The notes under the pieces are model-generated. The model was given only the letters and a program-made list of their open reading frames with translations, did no database searches and was not told the DNA's origin. DNA of 64,000 nt from contig OZ221973.1 in assembly GCA_965119745.1 (NCBI GenBank), forward strand, positions 1,178,001-1,242,000, written 5' to 3'. Positions 16,401 to 24,665 of the stretch are shown here, in pieces. Numbering within the stretch: the stretch's first letter is position 1; each line of letters starts with the position of its first letter. Source of the stretch: CAJFUR01 sp904420575 (GTDB taxonomy: Bacteria > Actinomycetota > Coriobacteriia > Coriobacteriales > Eggerthellaceae). Position numbers and translations under genes: made by a program.

Positions 16401-16649
16401 ATGAGGGGATCGGAAGTCGTTCGGCATGTACGGAAGGAAACGGGTTTGGTTGGGCGAAACGTGGAGTCTCTTCGCAAAGCGCAAGGGCTTTCGAAGACTT
16501 GCTTGAGCGCAATGGCGGGCGTATACCGACAGGAGCTGGCCAAGGTCGAGAAAGGCGAGGTGAGCGCTACCTTAGGCACGCTCGTCAGGTTGGCGGACGC
16601 ACTTGACGTTGCGGTCGACGACTTGTTCGCCGAGCCGACGGGCGAGTAA
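16401..16649 (+). CDS. small XRE-family DNA-binding protein
   Basis: 82 residues. One helix-turn-helix of the Cro/C1 type covers about residues 20-77 (VESLRKAQGLSKTCLSAMAG, then YRQELAKVEKGEVSATLGTL and VRLADALDVAVDDLF). There is no second domain. AAAGGAG precedes the ATG by 7 nt, and a 7-bp inverted repeat lies just upstream. Neighbours are the BRO remnant upstream and non-coding DNA downstream. It could be the antitoxin or repressor left over from a mobile element, since no toxin gene is seen beside it. Confidence 0.8.
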   Translation: MRGSEVVRHVRKETGLVGRNVESLRKAQGLSKTCLSAMAGVYRQELAKVEKGEVSATLGTLVRLADALDVAVDDLFAEPTGE

Positions 16650-17217
16650 GGGGCTGGCCTCCGCCGCACCTGCGGGCGCCCTGCTGAGGCACGAACGAAA
16701 CACGCCTGATGACGTTCGGCGTTCGCTCGACGGCGGACATGCGCCGCCGCTGGTTTTCGTAGGCGCGGAACGTCTTTGAGCGAACGAGCCAATGACCCGG
16801 CGCTTCGCGGGGCCTCCCTGCGGGGTGCCGGGCACGGATTGCCGAGGGTTGCTCTGCGGGCACGAAGCCGCGGGTTCCACGAGGGACCGTTCCTGTTTGT
16901 CCTGCAAACCAACCGTTCAATGCTGCCATGTTGCGCAAATGTGTACATTTCAATTCGAAATATGTGCCCATATGTGTACATTCAGACCGCATCGCTTTCT
17001 TGCTGGCTGAGTAGCGCAGTGTCGGCTTTGTCGCGAAGACAGGAGAGCGCATAAGGCTTGGGCGTCGTTTAGCAAGCTGATTTCAAAAGTTTCAAAAGAT
17101 TTCAAAACGTGCAGAAGGCTTCAATCGTGTTGCCTACGAACTGCCTGGATTCAGACGGTTCCTCAAGAGCAAGAGAAACGAGGCTCCGGCCTAAGGGGCT
17201 CCTGCGCGCAGGAAACG
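16650..17217. other. non-coding region between convergent genes, with direct repeats
   Basis: No credible gene. It contains two exact copies of ATGTGTACATT (16939-16949 and 16972-16982), 33 bp apart, and three copies of TTTCAAAA (17081, 17090 and 17100) at 9-10 bp intervals. Both clusters are AT-rich islands. They could be protein binding sites of a decayed element. Confidence 0.5.
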
Positions 17218-18132
17218 CTACTCCCCGAAGGCTAGCTTCAGCAAAGTCTCCTTCTGGTTGTCGGGATGCCTTTCCAGGGCGATGGCGAACGAGTGCACCA
17301 ACCCTTCGGCGCCTTCGACGGGGAGGGCGGCCATGGCGTCCTCTTCGCGGAAGATGGCGGCGTCCAGAAACGACAGCGGCCAGGCGTAGGCCGTCGCCCC
17401 GTCGTGCGAGTAGATGAACTCGAGCTGCGAATCGGTGCCGGTGATGCGGATCTCGGCCGTGAAGCCGAACAGGTTCTCGAGGTCGCTCATGATGCTGTAG
17501 ACCGGCGAGCTGGTGTCGGAAGGCATCATGAACGTCAGCCCTTTCAGCGTCTCCATGTCGGCCGTCGCGTGCGGTGGCAGCAGCGCGGTCGGGCACCAGA
17601 TGCCCAGGTCGTCGGAGAACAGATGGTGCGCCCGCAGCCCCTGCTCGCGATAGGCCGCCACGATGTCGTTCACGTCGCCGCAATGGTATTCCAGCGCCAC
17701 GTCGATGCTGCCGCGCTTGATGGCTTCCTTGAAGTCCCGGTGCGAGGCGCGCGCGTATTTCACGGCGGCATGCGGGGCGTCCGCCTTGAGGCGTTGCGTG
17801 AAGGCCAGGTAGCGCATGGCTGCCGTGTCCTGATAGGACGTGTACTGCGCCTTCATCACCACCATCTCCCGCTTGCTCAGCTCCACGCACTGGCGGGCCG
17901 TTTCCTCGTACAGGTTCACGATGGCGCGCGCCTTGCTGGCGAAGAGGGACCCGGCGGGGGTGAGCCGCATCTTCTTCGGCTCGGTCACCACCAGTTGCGC
18001 GCCCAGTTCGCGCTCGATCTGGCGCAGGTGCTTGCTCAGGGTCGATTGCGTGGTGAACAGCTCCTGTGCCGCCTGGGTGATGTTGAGGCTCTTAGAGAAA
18101 TGCACGAATTCCTGCAAGTATTCGATGCGCAT
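17218..18132 (-). CDS. LysR-type regulator 1 (module B)
   Basis: 304 residues. N-terminal LysR helix-turn-helix (YLQEFVHFSKSLNITQAAQE and TTQSTLSKHLRQIERELGAQ), then a co-inducer domain. It shares distinctive co-inducer features with the LysR at 30564-31487 (an EYHC motif and a S-D-x-S-S-P segment), so the two are paralogues. The start at 18132 has AAGGGGG 5 nt upstream. It is divergent from the MCFRPA-molybdoenzyme operon beginning at 18555 and is its likely activator; a CATTCGAATG palindrome in the shared region is a candidate site. The ligand is presumably the substrate of one of the enzymes. Confidence 0.9.
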   Translation of the reverse strand: MRIEYLQEFVHFSKSLNITQAAQELFTTQSTLSKHLRQIERELGAQLVVTEPKKMRLTPAGSLFASKARAIVNLYEETARQCVELSKREMVVMKAQYTSYQDTAAMRYLAFTQRLKADAPHAAVKYARASHRDFKEAIKRGSIDVALEYHCGDVNDIVAAYREQGLRAHHLFSDDLGIWCPTALLPPHATADMETLKGLTFMMPSDTSSPVYSIMSDLENLFGFTAEIRITGTDSQLEFIYSHDGATAYAWPLSFLDAAIFREEDAMAALPVEGAEGLVHSFAIALERHPDNQKETLLKLAFGE

Positions 18133-18376
18133 GGCCACCCCCTTGTGACGGTGCGGTTCGAGCGCGTTCGCGCCGAAGGGCACGATACGCCGGCACCCCC
18201 TGCGCCCAACAGGCAATGCGCCAACGAACGCGGTGCCAACGCACGATGCACGGGCGCGTCTGGCGCCGGCGCCTCCTGCGTCCTGCAGGACCGCCCGCCG
18301 GGCGCCTCCTGCCGGACGGCTCCCATCCATCTTAGCGCCTCCAGTCTCGCTTCCGCGCCAAAAATGGAATAGGTGG

Positions 18377-18386
18377 CATTCGAATG
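18377..18386. promoter_or_regulatory. candidate LysR operator
   Basis: CATTCGAATG is a perfect 10-bp palindrome flanked by GGTGG and CCACC, lying between LysR 1 and the module B operon. The remainder of 18133-18554 shows no gene. Confidence 0.4.
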
Positions 18387-18478
18387 TTCCACCGGGCGAT
18401 TCGAAACCGGCGAGATCGCGCGCCAGAAGGGCGTGCCTGCATGCCTCAATTCAGGCCTTAATCAGGCATAACCGCGCC

Positions 18479-18484
18479 TAGAAT
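18479..18484 (+). promoter_or_regulatory. candidate -10 box of the module B operon
   Basis: TAGAAT, 70 bp before the MCFRPA start codon, preceded by two CAGGC-containing direct repeats (18452-18467). The -35 is weak, as expected for a LysR-activated promoter. TAGAAT is also the -10 candidate at 31690 and 60309. Confidence 0.4.
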
Positions 18485-18554
18485 CAAGGGAGGGAAAGCG
18501 GTCGAATTCCTGTCAGCAGCCCTTCAGGCGACGACGATGACGAAGGAGGTTCTT

Positions 18555-18848
18555 ATGTGCTTCAGACCAGCAGAGGCCGATGCCGGCGTGCATCCGGTGG
18601 CGTGCGGTGGATGCGGACGCACGGTTTTTCCTGTGGAGGGGATCCTGCCGAGCAAATGCCCGTTCTGCCACGAGCCCTTGGACGCGAACGCGGCGGCCCC
18701 GGCCCCGGCGCCACGGCCCACCGCCCCCGCGCCACGGCCCACCGCCCCCACGGCGTCCGGCGCGCCCGCTCCCCAAGCGGCCCCGGCGCCGAAGGCCCCG
18801 TCGACCCCAGGCGCGCCGCCGACGCCCGCCATGGCGAAGCCGCAATAA
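18555..18848 (+). CDS. MCFRPA-type zinc-ribbon protein, copy 2
   Basis: 97 residues. It begins MCFRPA, with zinc ribbon C17-G-G-C20 and C35-P-F-C38. The segment between, RTVFPVEGILPSK, is nearly the same as in copy 3 (KTVFPADGILPKK). The last 55 residues are Pro/Ala-rich with a repeated APRPTAP unit. AAGGAGG lies 5 nt before the ATG. It is the first gene of the module B operon, 87 nt before a molybdoenzyme. Function unknown; its constant association with these enzymes suggests maturation, metal delivery or a scaffold role. No signal peptide. Confidence 0.85.
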   Translation: MCFRPAEADAGVHPVACGGCGRTVFPVEGILPSKCPFCHEPLDANAAAPAPAPRPTAPAPRPTAPTASGAPAPQAAPAPKAPSTPGAPPTPAMAKPQ

Positions 18849-18935
18849 CACACTGCCCTGCGCGGCTCACGTCGTTCCGTACCAACCCGCGCTACCCGCA
18901 CAGGCATGGCAGCAGAGAGAAAGGGGAACGAAAGG

Positions 18936-21278
18936 ATGTCACAACAATTCATCGACTGCGGCGACGGCACGTACAAGATGCGCACCTGCGCCTGGTCGCC
19001 GCCGGGCGACCATCCCGTAGGGTGCGGCATGTATCTCAAGGTTAAGGACGGCAGGATCGTGGGCGTCGAGGGCGATCCGGAACACCCCATTTCCCAAGGC
19101 CGGCTTTGCACGCGGTGCCTGTCGCTGCCCGAATACGTGTACAGCGACAAGCGGGTCACCACGCCGCTCAGGCGTGCCCGCGAAGACCGGGGCTTTGACA
19201 AATGGGAGCCCATCACCTGGGACGAAGCCATGGATCTCATCGAAGAGAACGTGCGCCGCATACAGAAGGACTACGGCAACGAGGCCGTGGCGGTGTTCCA
19301 GGGCACCGGCCGTGCCGCCACGCTCTATGCACCGGCGACCGCCTATGCTGCGCTGCAGACGCCCAACGCCGGCTCCACGCTTGCGGGCGAATCGTGCTAC
19401 GGCCCGCGCTGCGGCGTGGCGAACTTCATTCTGGGGGCAGGCTATCCCGAGCTCGACTACGCGGCGTTCTTCTCTGACCGATACGACGATCCGCGCTACG
19501 TGGTGCCGGAATACATCGTGCTGTGGGGCAAGGACCCGCTGTTCTCCAACCCTGACGGCTTCTTCGGTCACGCACTCATCGACCTCATGAAGCGCGGGAG
19601 CAAGTTCATCACGGTCGACCCGCGTCTCACCTGGATCGGCGCGCGTGCCGCCTATCACCTGCAACTGCGTCCCGGTACTGATGCGGCTCTGGGCCTGGGG
19701 CTTTTGAACATCATCATCCAGGAGGACCTCTACGACCACGACTTCGTGGAAAAGTGGTGCTTCGGCTTCGACGATCTGGCCGCCCGCGCCGCCGAGTATC
19801 CGGTTGAACGCGTCGCGGAGATCACCTGGGTTCAATCAGAGGCCATCCTGGCCGCTGCGCGCACCATCGCCACCGCCAAGCCCGTTTCGTTCATGTGGGG
19901 TCTCGCCATCGACGCCTGCACGAACGGCGTGCAGGCCGGGCACTGCTTCTTGGCCCTCGCCGCCATCACAGGAAACCTCGACGTGCCCGGCGGCGTGACC
20001 CTGGCCGCTCCCGCAAGCTTCATGGGCAAGTGGCGCTACGACTGCTCGCTGCAGGTGCCGCCCGACATCTGGAGCAAGCAGATCATCAACCCCGACCACA
20101 AAGCCTACGTCACGCGCCAGCATTCGCATCCCGACAGCATGCTGGACGCCATGGAAACGGGCGAGCCTTACGGCTTCAAGATGGCGTGGTTCATCGGCAC
20201 CAACCCGCTGCCGAACATGGCAGTGCAGCCGCGGCGCTGGCAGGCCGCGTTCGAAAAGCTCGAATTCAACGTGGTGTCGGATGTCGTCATGACGCCGACG
20301 GCCATGGCCTTCTGCGACGTCTTCTTGCCCGTGTCCACGTTCGCCGAACAGAACGGCATCGTGCTGCCTCATTTTGGCCGCAACACGCATTTTCTGGGCG
20401 CCATGAACAAGACCATCGAGATGGGTTGCAAGTCCGACCTGGAAATCGCCATGATGATAGGCAAGCGGCTGAATCCCTCTGCCTGGCCATGGGAAACCGT
20501 GGAAGAATTCTTCACCGACCAGATCAAGGACTCGCTGGGCATCACGTTCGACGAGCTTTCCGACGTTTCCACGGTGCAGACCCCTTTCGAATATCGCAAG
20601 TACGAGAAGGGGCTGCTCCGCAACGACGGCTATCCGGGCTTCAACACGCCCACCGGGTGCGTCGAACTCAAGAGCAGCATCTATCCCGACTGGGACGAAG
20701 ACGCCCTGCCGTACTTCATCGAGCCTCCGTTCAGCCCTTACAGCAGGCCCGAGCTCAAGGACGACTTCCCGCTCGTGCTCACCACGGGAGGCCGCCAAAT
20801 GACGTACTTCCATTCGGAGGGCCGGCATGTGCCGTCGCTGCGCCACGTCATTCCCGATCCTTTGGTGTCCATCAACCCGGCCGATGCGCCGAAGTTCGGC
20901 ATCGAGGAAGGCAACTGGGTGTGCATCGAAAGCCCGTTCGGTCAGGCCATCCAGAAGGCGAAGATCACCAACGAAGTGCCCGAAGGCGTCGTCCATGCCG
21001 TGCACGGCTGGTGGTTCCCCGAAGAGGAGGGCGAGGCTCCCCACCTGTTCGGCACGTACAAGGCCAACATCAACAACCTCATTCCGCACCATGTGGTGGG
21101 CAAGATGGGGTGGGGCGCTCCCTACAAGAGCATGATCTGCCGCATCCGCCGCGTGAACGGCATGGAGGACTGGGATCCCACCTATCCTGCCGAAGAGTAC
21201 CTCATCGATCCTAGCTACAGCCATGACCAGCTTGCCCTGAAGCGTCAGGCGGCCGAACGCGTTGCGAAGGAGGCGTAG
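18936..21278 (+). CDS. molybdopterin oxidoreductase, catalytic subunit (module B, first)
   Basis: 780 residues, cytoplasmic, DMSO reductase superfamily. The N-terminal Fe-S segment reads CAWSPPGDHPVGCG: C18, D25, C30 and, 27 residues later, C58. The second ligand position of the sister enzymes (C25) is thus Asp, a rare but known [4Fe-4S] ligand. Cofactor segments (WDEAMDLIEEN near 95, LWGKDPLFSNPDGFFGH near 197, DPRLTWIGARAAYHLQLRPG near 229) and the C-terminal dinucleotide domain (LTTGGRQMTYFHSEGRHVPS) are intact. C154 in ESCYGPR may be the Mo ligand. The ATG at 18936 is preferred with AAAGGGG upstream. The ferredoxin gene begins 5 nt after the stop. Confidence 0.9.
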   Translation: MSQQFIDCGDGTYKMRTCAWSPPGDHPVGCGMYLKVKDGRIVGVEGDPEHPISQGRLCTRCLSLPEYVYSDKRVTTPLRRAREDRGFDKWEPITWDEAMDLIEENVRRIQKDYGNEAVAVFQGTGRAATLYAPATAYAALQTPNAGSTLAGESCYGPRCGVANFILGAGYPELDYAAFFSDRYDDPRYVVPEYIVLWGKDPLFSNPDGFFGHALIDLMKRGSKFITVDPRLTWIGARAAYHLQLRPGTDAALGLGLLNIIIQEDLYDHDFVEKWCFGFDDLAARAAEYPVERVAEITWVQSEAILAAARTIATAKPVSFMWGLAIDACTNGVQAGHCFLALAAITGNLDVPGGVTLAAPASFMGKWRYDCSLQVPPDIWSKQIINPDHKAYVTRQHSHPDSMLDAMETGEPYGFKMAWFIGTNPLPNMAVQPRRWQAAFEKLEFNVVSDVVMTPTAMAFCDVFLPVSTFAEQNGIVLPHFGRNTHFLGAMNKTIEMGCKSDLEIAMMIGKRLNPSAWPWETVEEFFTDQIKDSLGITFDELSDVSTVQTPFEYRKYEKGLLRNDGYPGFNTPTGCVELKSSIYPDWDEDALPYFIEPPFSPYSRPELKDDFPLVLTTGGRQMTYFHSEGRHVPSLRHVIPDPLVSINPADAPKFGIEEGNWVCIESPFGQAIQKAKITNEVPEGVVHAVHGWWFPEEEGEAPHLFGTYKANINNLIPHHVVGKMGWGAPYKSMICRIRRVNGMEDWDPTYPAEEYLIDPSYSHDQLALKRQAAERVAKEA

Positions 21279-21283
21279 GGAAC

Positions 21284-21613
21284 ATGCAGAAAGCCCTCAT
21301 CATCGACTACAAGTACTGTACCGGATGCCATGTGTGCGAAGTGGCCTGCCGCAACGAGCACGGCTTCGCGCTCGACCAGTGCGGCATCAAGGTTCCCGAT
21401 GCGCGTCCCGAAAAGACGGGCGACCATTGGAGCTGGAACTACGTGCCGGTTCCGACCGACCTCTGCGACTTCTGCGACGCCCGCGCCGCCCAGGGCCAGG
21501 ACGCGGCATGCGTGCACCATTGCCTGGCCAAGTGCATGGAGGTCGTGGAAGTGGAAGACGTGTCGGCGCGTCTGGCTGCCTTGGGGAAGACCGCCGTCTG
21601 CTTCCTGCCGTAA
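21284..21613 (+). CDS. small 4Fe-4S ferredoxin subunit (module B, first)
   Basis: 109 residues with C12-x2-C15-x2-C18-x3-C22 and C61-x2-C64-x11-C76-x3-C80, enough for two [4Fe-4S] clusters, plus C84. It ends AVCFLP, close to the VSVFLP end of copies 3 and 4. Its start lies 5 nt after the stop of the catalytic subunit, so the two are translationally linked, and it is the probable electron partner of that enzyme. Soluble, with no membrane anchor nearby. Confidence 0.9.
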   Translation: MQKALIIDYKYCTGCHVCEVACRNEHGFALDQCGIKVPDARPEKTGDHWSWNYVPVPTDLCDFCDARAAQGQDAACVHHCLAKCMEVVEVEDVSARLAALGKTAVCFLP

Positions 21614-21673
21614 GTCCTGCCGCGTGCTGCCGTGCAGTGCCGGCGGCACGCGTCACGAAAGAAAGGAGCCCTC

Positions 21674-24175
21674 ATGGAACAAACCTATAAGACAGGGACC
21701 GATAACGACTACTGGGTGCGGTCGTGCGCCTGGTCGGCGCCGGGTTGCCACCCGGTGGGGTGCGGCATCAAGCTGCACGTGGTGGACGGCAAGCTGGTGG
21801 AAGTGGAAGGCGACGAGCAGCATCCCATCACGCAGGGACGCCTGTGCGTGCGTTGCCTCACCCTGCCCGAATACGTGAACCATCCCGACCGCATCGTCTA
21901 CCCCATGAAGCGCGCGCGGGAAGACCGCGGGCTGGACAAATGGCACCGCATCACGTGGGACGAGGCCATCGACGAGATCGTGGCGCGCACCGAAGAGCTG
22001 CAGGCGAAATACGGCCGCGAGACGGTGGTGGTGTTCGGCGGCACGGGACGCGAGGAAACGCTGTACGGCCCCGCGTTCGCCTCGGCGGTGTTCCGCACGC
22101 CCTACCACGTGTACGCCATGAGCGGACAGGCGTGCTACGGGCCGCGCAACATGACGGCGGCCAGCATCTACGGCACCATCGGCTACCCGGAGATCGACAT
22201 AGCCGCGTGGTCGCCCAAGCGCTACGACGACCCGGACTTCACGCTGCCCGAGCTGGTGGTGTGCTGGGGCAAGGACCCGCTGCCGTCGAACCCCGACGGC
22301 TTCTTCGGCCACGCGGTCATCGACATGATGAAGCGCGGCGCGCAGTGCATCATGGTGGACCCGCGCGTCACGTGGCTGGGCTCGCGCTGCGAGATGGTGC
22401 TGCAGGTGCGCCCCGGCACCGACGGCGCCCTTGCCATGGCCTGCTGCAACGTCATCATCGACGAGGAACTGTACGACAAGGACCTGGTGGCGCAGTGGGT
22501 GTACGGCTTCGAAGACTTCGCCGAACGCATGCGCACGATGCCGCCGGAGCGCGCGGCCGAGATCTGCGGGCTGGCGGTGGAGGACATCTACGCCTTCGCC
22601 CGCCGCTACGCCGCGGCCAAGCCGGCGTCCATCGCCTGGGGCCTCGCGTTCGACCAGCAGTTCACGGGCACGCAGGCCGGCATGTGCGTCATGGCCATGA
22701 TCTTCATGTGCGGAAACATGGACGTGCCGGGCGGCAACACGTGCGGGGCGGGGCATCGGGGATTTTTGGGCAAGTGGCGCGTGGACACGCAGCAGTGCCT
22801 GCCTCCCGGGCAGTTCGCGGGGCGCATCGGCAAGGAGGAATACCCCCTGTTCAACCACCGCATGTTCTCGTCGTCGCCCGACGCGTGGGTGGAGCATCTG
22901 GAGGCCGACGACCCGGTGAAGTTCCGCATGGCGTTCTTCGCCAGCTCAAGCCCGCTCACGCCCTCGTGCAGCAACGACCCGGAGCGGCTGTACCGCATCT
23001 TCAAGGAACGGTTCGAATTCGTGGTCGCCAAGGACCTGTTCATGAACCCCACCATCATGGCCCTGGCCGACATCTTCCTGCCGGCGTCCACCTTCGCCGA
23101 GCACAACGGCCTGGTGCAGCCCTACTACGGCGGCAACATGCAGTACATGGGCGCCATCAACAAGGCGGTCACGGTGGGCGAGGCCAAGTCCGACGTGGAG
23201 ATCATGATCGCGCTCGGCAAGCGCCTGAACCCGGAGGCCCATCCGTGGGACACGGCCGAGGAATTCTTCGAAGACCACGTGCACTCGCAGCTGGGGCAGC
23301 ATTTCGCCGACATCCAGAACGACGTGTGCGTCCAGCTGCCCTACCACTACCACAAGTATCAGGAAGGCAAGATGCGCGGCGACGGCTATCCCGGCTGGAA
23401 CAGCCCCACCGCCATGGTGGAGTTCCGTTCGTCGTATTTGGAGGATTTCGGCGAAGACCCGCTGCCGTACTTCAAGGAATGCCCGTACGCCCCGGTGGCC
23501 GATGCGCCGCTGCACGACGAGCGCTATCCGCTCTCGCTCACCACGGGCATGCGCAAATACACGTCGTTCCACAGCGAGCACCGCATGATCCAGTCGCTGC
23601 GCGAGATCGACCCGTGGCCGTGGGTGGAGATCAACCCGCAGACCGCCGAAGAGTACGGCGTGGTGGACGGCGGCTGGGTCACCATCGAGAACATGTTCGG
23701 CGCCTGCAACATGCAGGCCCACGTGCAGGCGAACATCAAGCCGGGCGTGGTGGTGGCCTCGCACGGGTGGTGGTTCCCCGAACAGGACGCCAACGAACCC
23801 AACCTGTACGGCAACTGGAAGGCCAACGTGAACAAGCTGCTCCCGTACCGCCTGTGCTCGCCCTTGGGCTTTGGCTCCATCCATGACAACATGTGCTGCA
23901 CCATCCGGCCGGCCACCAGCTTGGAGGACGGCATCGAGCCTCCTGTCCTGGGCGAGGGCCTTGCGCCGTATCCGCACATGCCGCTGGTGCGCGACGCGAC
24001 GAACATCCACGAGCCGGGCACGCTGGTGAAGGCGGCACGCCGGTATCCGCCGGTCGCAGAAGATGCAGGCGACGCTGCCGTGCGCAGCGACGTGGGAGAC
24101 GAGGACGCATGCCGCCCGTACGCCGTCGGTTGCACTGCCGGCAGCGGGGTTGCAGCAGCGCGGGAAGGGGAATGA
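21674..24175 (+). CDS. molybdopterin oxidoreductase, catalytic subunit (module B, second)
   Basis: 833 residues, cytoplasmic. The Fe-S segment has four cysteines, C18-x6-C25-x4-C30-x27-C58 (CAWSAPGCHPVGCG). Cofactor motifs are CWGKDPLPSNPDGFFGH near 196 and DPRVTWLGSRCEMVLQVRPG near 229; C154 in QACYGPR is the candidate Mo ligand. It is strongly similar along its length to the enzyme at 27096, including near-identical DNA over the first 150 bases, so the two arose by duplication. The last 60 residues are a variable Ala/Gly-rich tail. AAAGGAG precedes the ATG by 7 nt. The substrate cannot be deduced. Confidence 0.9.
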   Translation: MEQTYKTGTDNDYWVRSCAWSAPGCHPVGCGIKLHVVDGKLVEVEGDEQHPITQGRLCVRCLTLPEYVNHPDRIVYPMKRAREDRGLDKWHRITWDEAIDEIVARTEELQAKYGRETVVVFGGTGREETLYGPAFASAVFRTPYHVYAMSGQACYGPRNMTAASIYGTIGYPEIDIAAWSPKRYDDPDFTLPELVVCWGKDPLPSNPDGFFGHAVIDMMKRGAQCIMVDPRVTWLGSRCEMVLQVRPGTDGALAMACCNVIIDEELYDKDLVAQWVYGFEDFAERMRTMPPERAAEICGLAVEDIYAFARRYAAAKPASIAWGLAFDQQFTGTQAGMCVMAMIFMCGNMDVPGGNTCGAGHRGFLGKWRVDTQQCLPPGQFAGRIGKEEYPLFNHRMFSSSPDAWVEHLEADDPVKFRMAFFASSSPLTPSCSNDPERLYRIFKERFEFVVAKDLFMNPTIMALADIFLPASTFAEHNGLVQPYYGGNMQYMGAINKAVTVGEAKSDVEIMIALGKRLNPEAHPWDTAEEFFEDHVHSQLGQHFADIQNDVCVQLPYHYHKYQEGKMRGDGYPGWNSPTAMVEFRSSYLEDFGEDPLPYFKECPYAPVADAPLHDERYPLSLTTGMRKYTSFHSEHRMIQSLREIDPWPWVEINPQTAEEYGVVDGGWVTIENMFGACNMQAHVQANIKPGVVVASHGWWFPEQDANEPNLYGNWKANVNKLLPYRLCSPLGFGSIHDNMCCTIRPATSLEDGIEPPVLGEGLAPYPHMPLVRDATNIHEPGTLVKAARRYPPVAEDAGDAAVRSDVGDEDACRPYAVGCTAGSGVAAAREGE

Positions 24176-24176
24176 C

Positions 24177-24515
24177 ATGGCGAAGACGGCGCTTCTGTTC
24201 AACTACGAATACTGCTCGGGCTGCAAGAGCTGCGAGATCGCCTGTCGCAACCACCTGAAGCTTGGCCTGGGCCAATGGGGCATGAAGGTCGCCGAGGTGA
24301 AGCCTTTCGAAGTCGGCGACGGCAACAAGATGGAATGGATCTACCAGCCCGTTCCCACCAAGCTGTGCGACGGGTGCGAAGACCGCGTGGCCGCCGGGCA
24401 GAAGCCCGCGTGCGAGCATCACTGCCTGGCATTCTGCATCGAGCACGGGCCGATCGAGGACATGGCCGCCCGCGCAGCGGAACTGGGCGGCCGCGTGAGC
24501 GTGTTTTTGCCGTAG
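24177..24515 (+). CDS. small 4Fe-4S ferredoxin subunit (module B, second)
   Basis: 112 residues with C13-x2-C16-x2-C19-x3-C23 and C64-x2-C67-x11-C79-x3-C83, plus C87, as in the sister subunits; it ends VSVFLP. It is very similar to the protein at 29572. The ATG at 24177 begins one base after the stop of the catalytic subunit, with GGAAGGGG upstream, so translation is coupled. It is the last gene of the module B operon; two hairpin terminators follow. Confidence 0.9.
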   Translation: MAKTALLFNYEYCSGCKSCEIACRNHLKLGLGQWGMKVAEVKPFEVGDGNKMEWIYQPVPTKLCDGCEDRVAAGQKPACEHHCLAFCIEHGPIEDMAARAAELGGRVSVFLP

Positions 24516-24575
24516 GACTCCCTTGCCTGAGCCGCAGGCGCGCACGGTGCGAGCGTGCGGATGGTGTGCTTGCAA

Positions 24576-24611
24576 AAGGCCTCCCCGAACCGTCTGGCTC
24601 GGGGAGGCCTT
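24576..24611 (+). terminator. terminator hairpin ending the module B operon
   Basis: A perfect 13-bp stem: 24576-24588 (AAGGCCTCCCCGA) pairs with 24599-24611, followed by GTCTTC. Confidence 0.7.
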
Positions 24612-24634
24612 GTCTTCGGGAGGAGAAGGGGTAC

Positions 24635-24662
24635 GGACCGCGCCTCTGCAACGGTCCTTTTT
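24635..24662 (+). terminator. second terminator after the module B operon
   Basis: GGACCG (24635-24640) pairs with CGGTCC (24652-24657), followed by TTTTT. It sits just before the 3' end of the convergent MFS gene. Confidence 0.65.
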
Positions 24663-24665
24663 GCG

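Noticed and set aside
16213..16404. 63-residue frame beginning MYDLALFKERLIRKD as a toxin gene
   Set aside because: No ribosome site and no recognisable toxin family; it overlaps the decayed BRO region.
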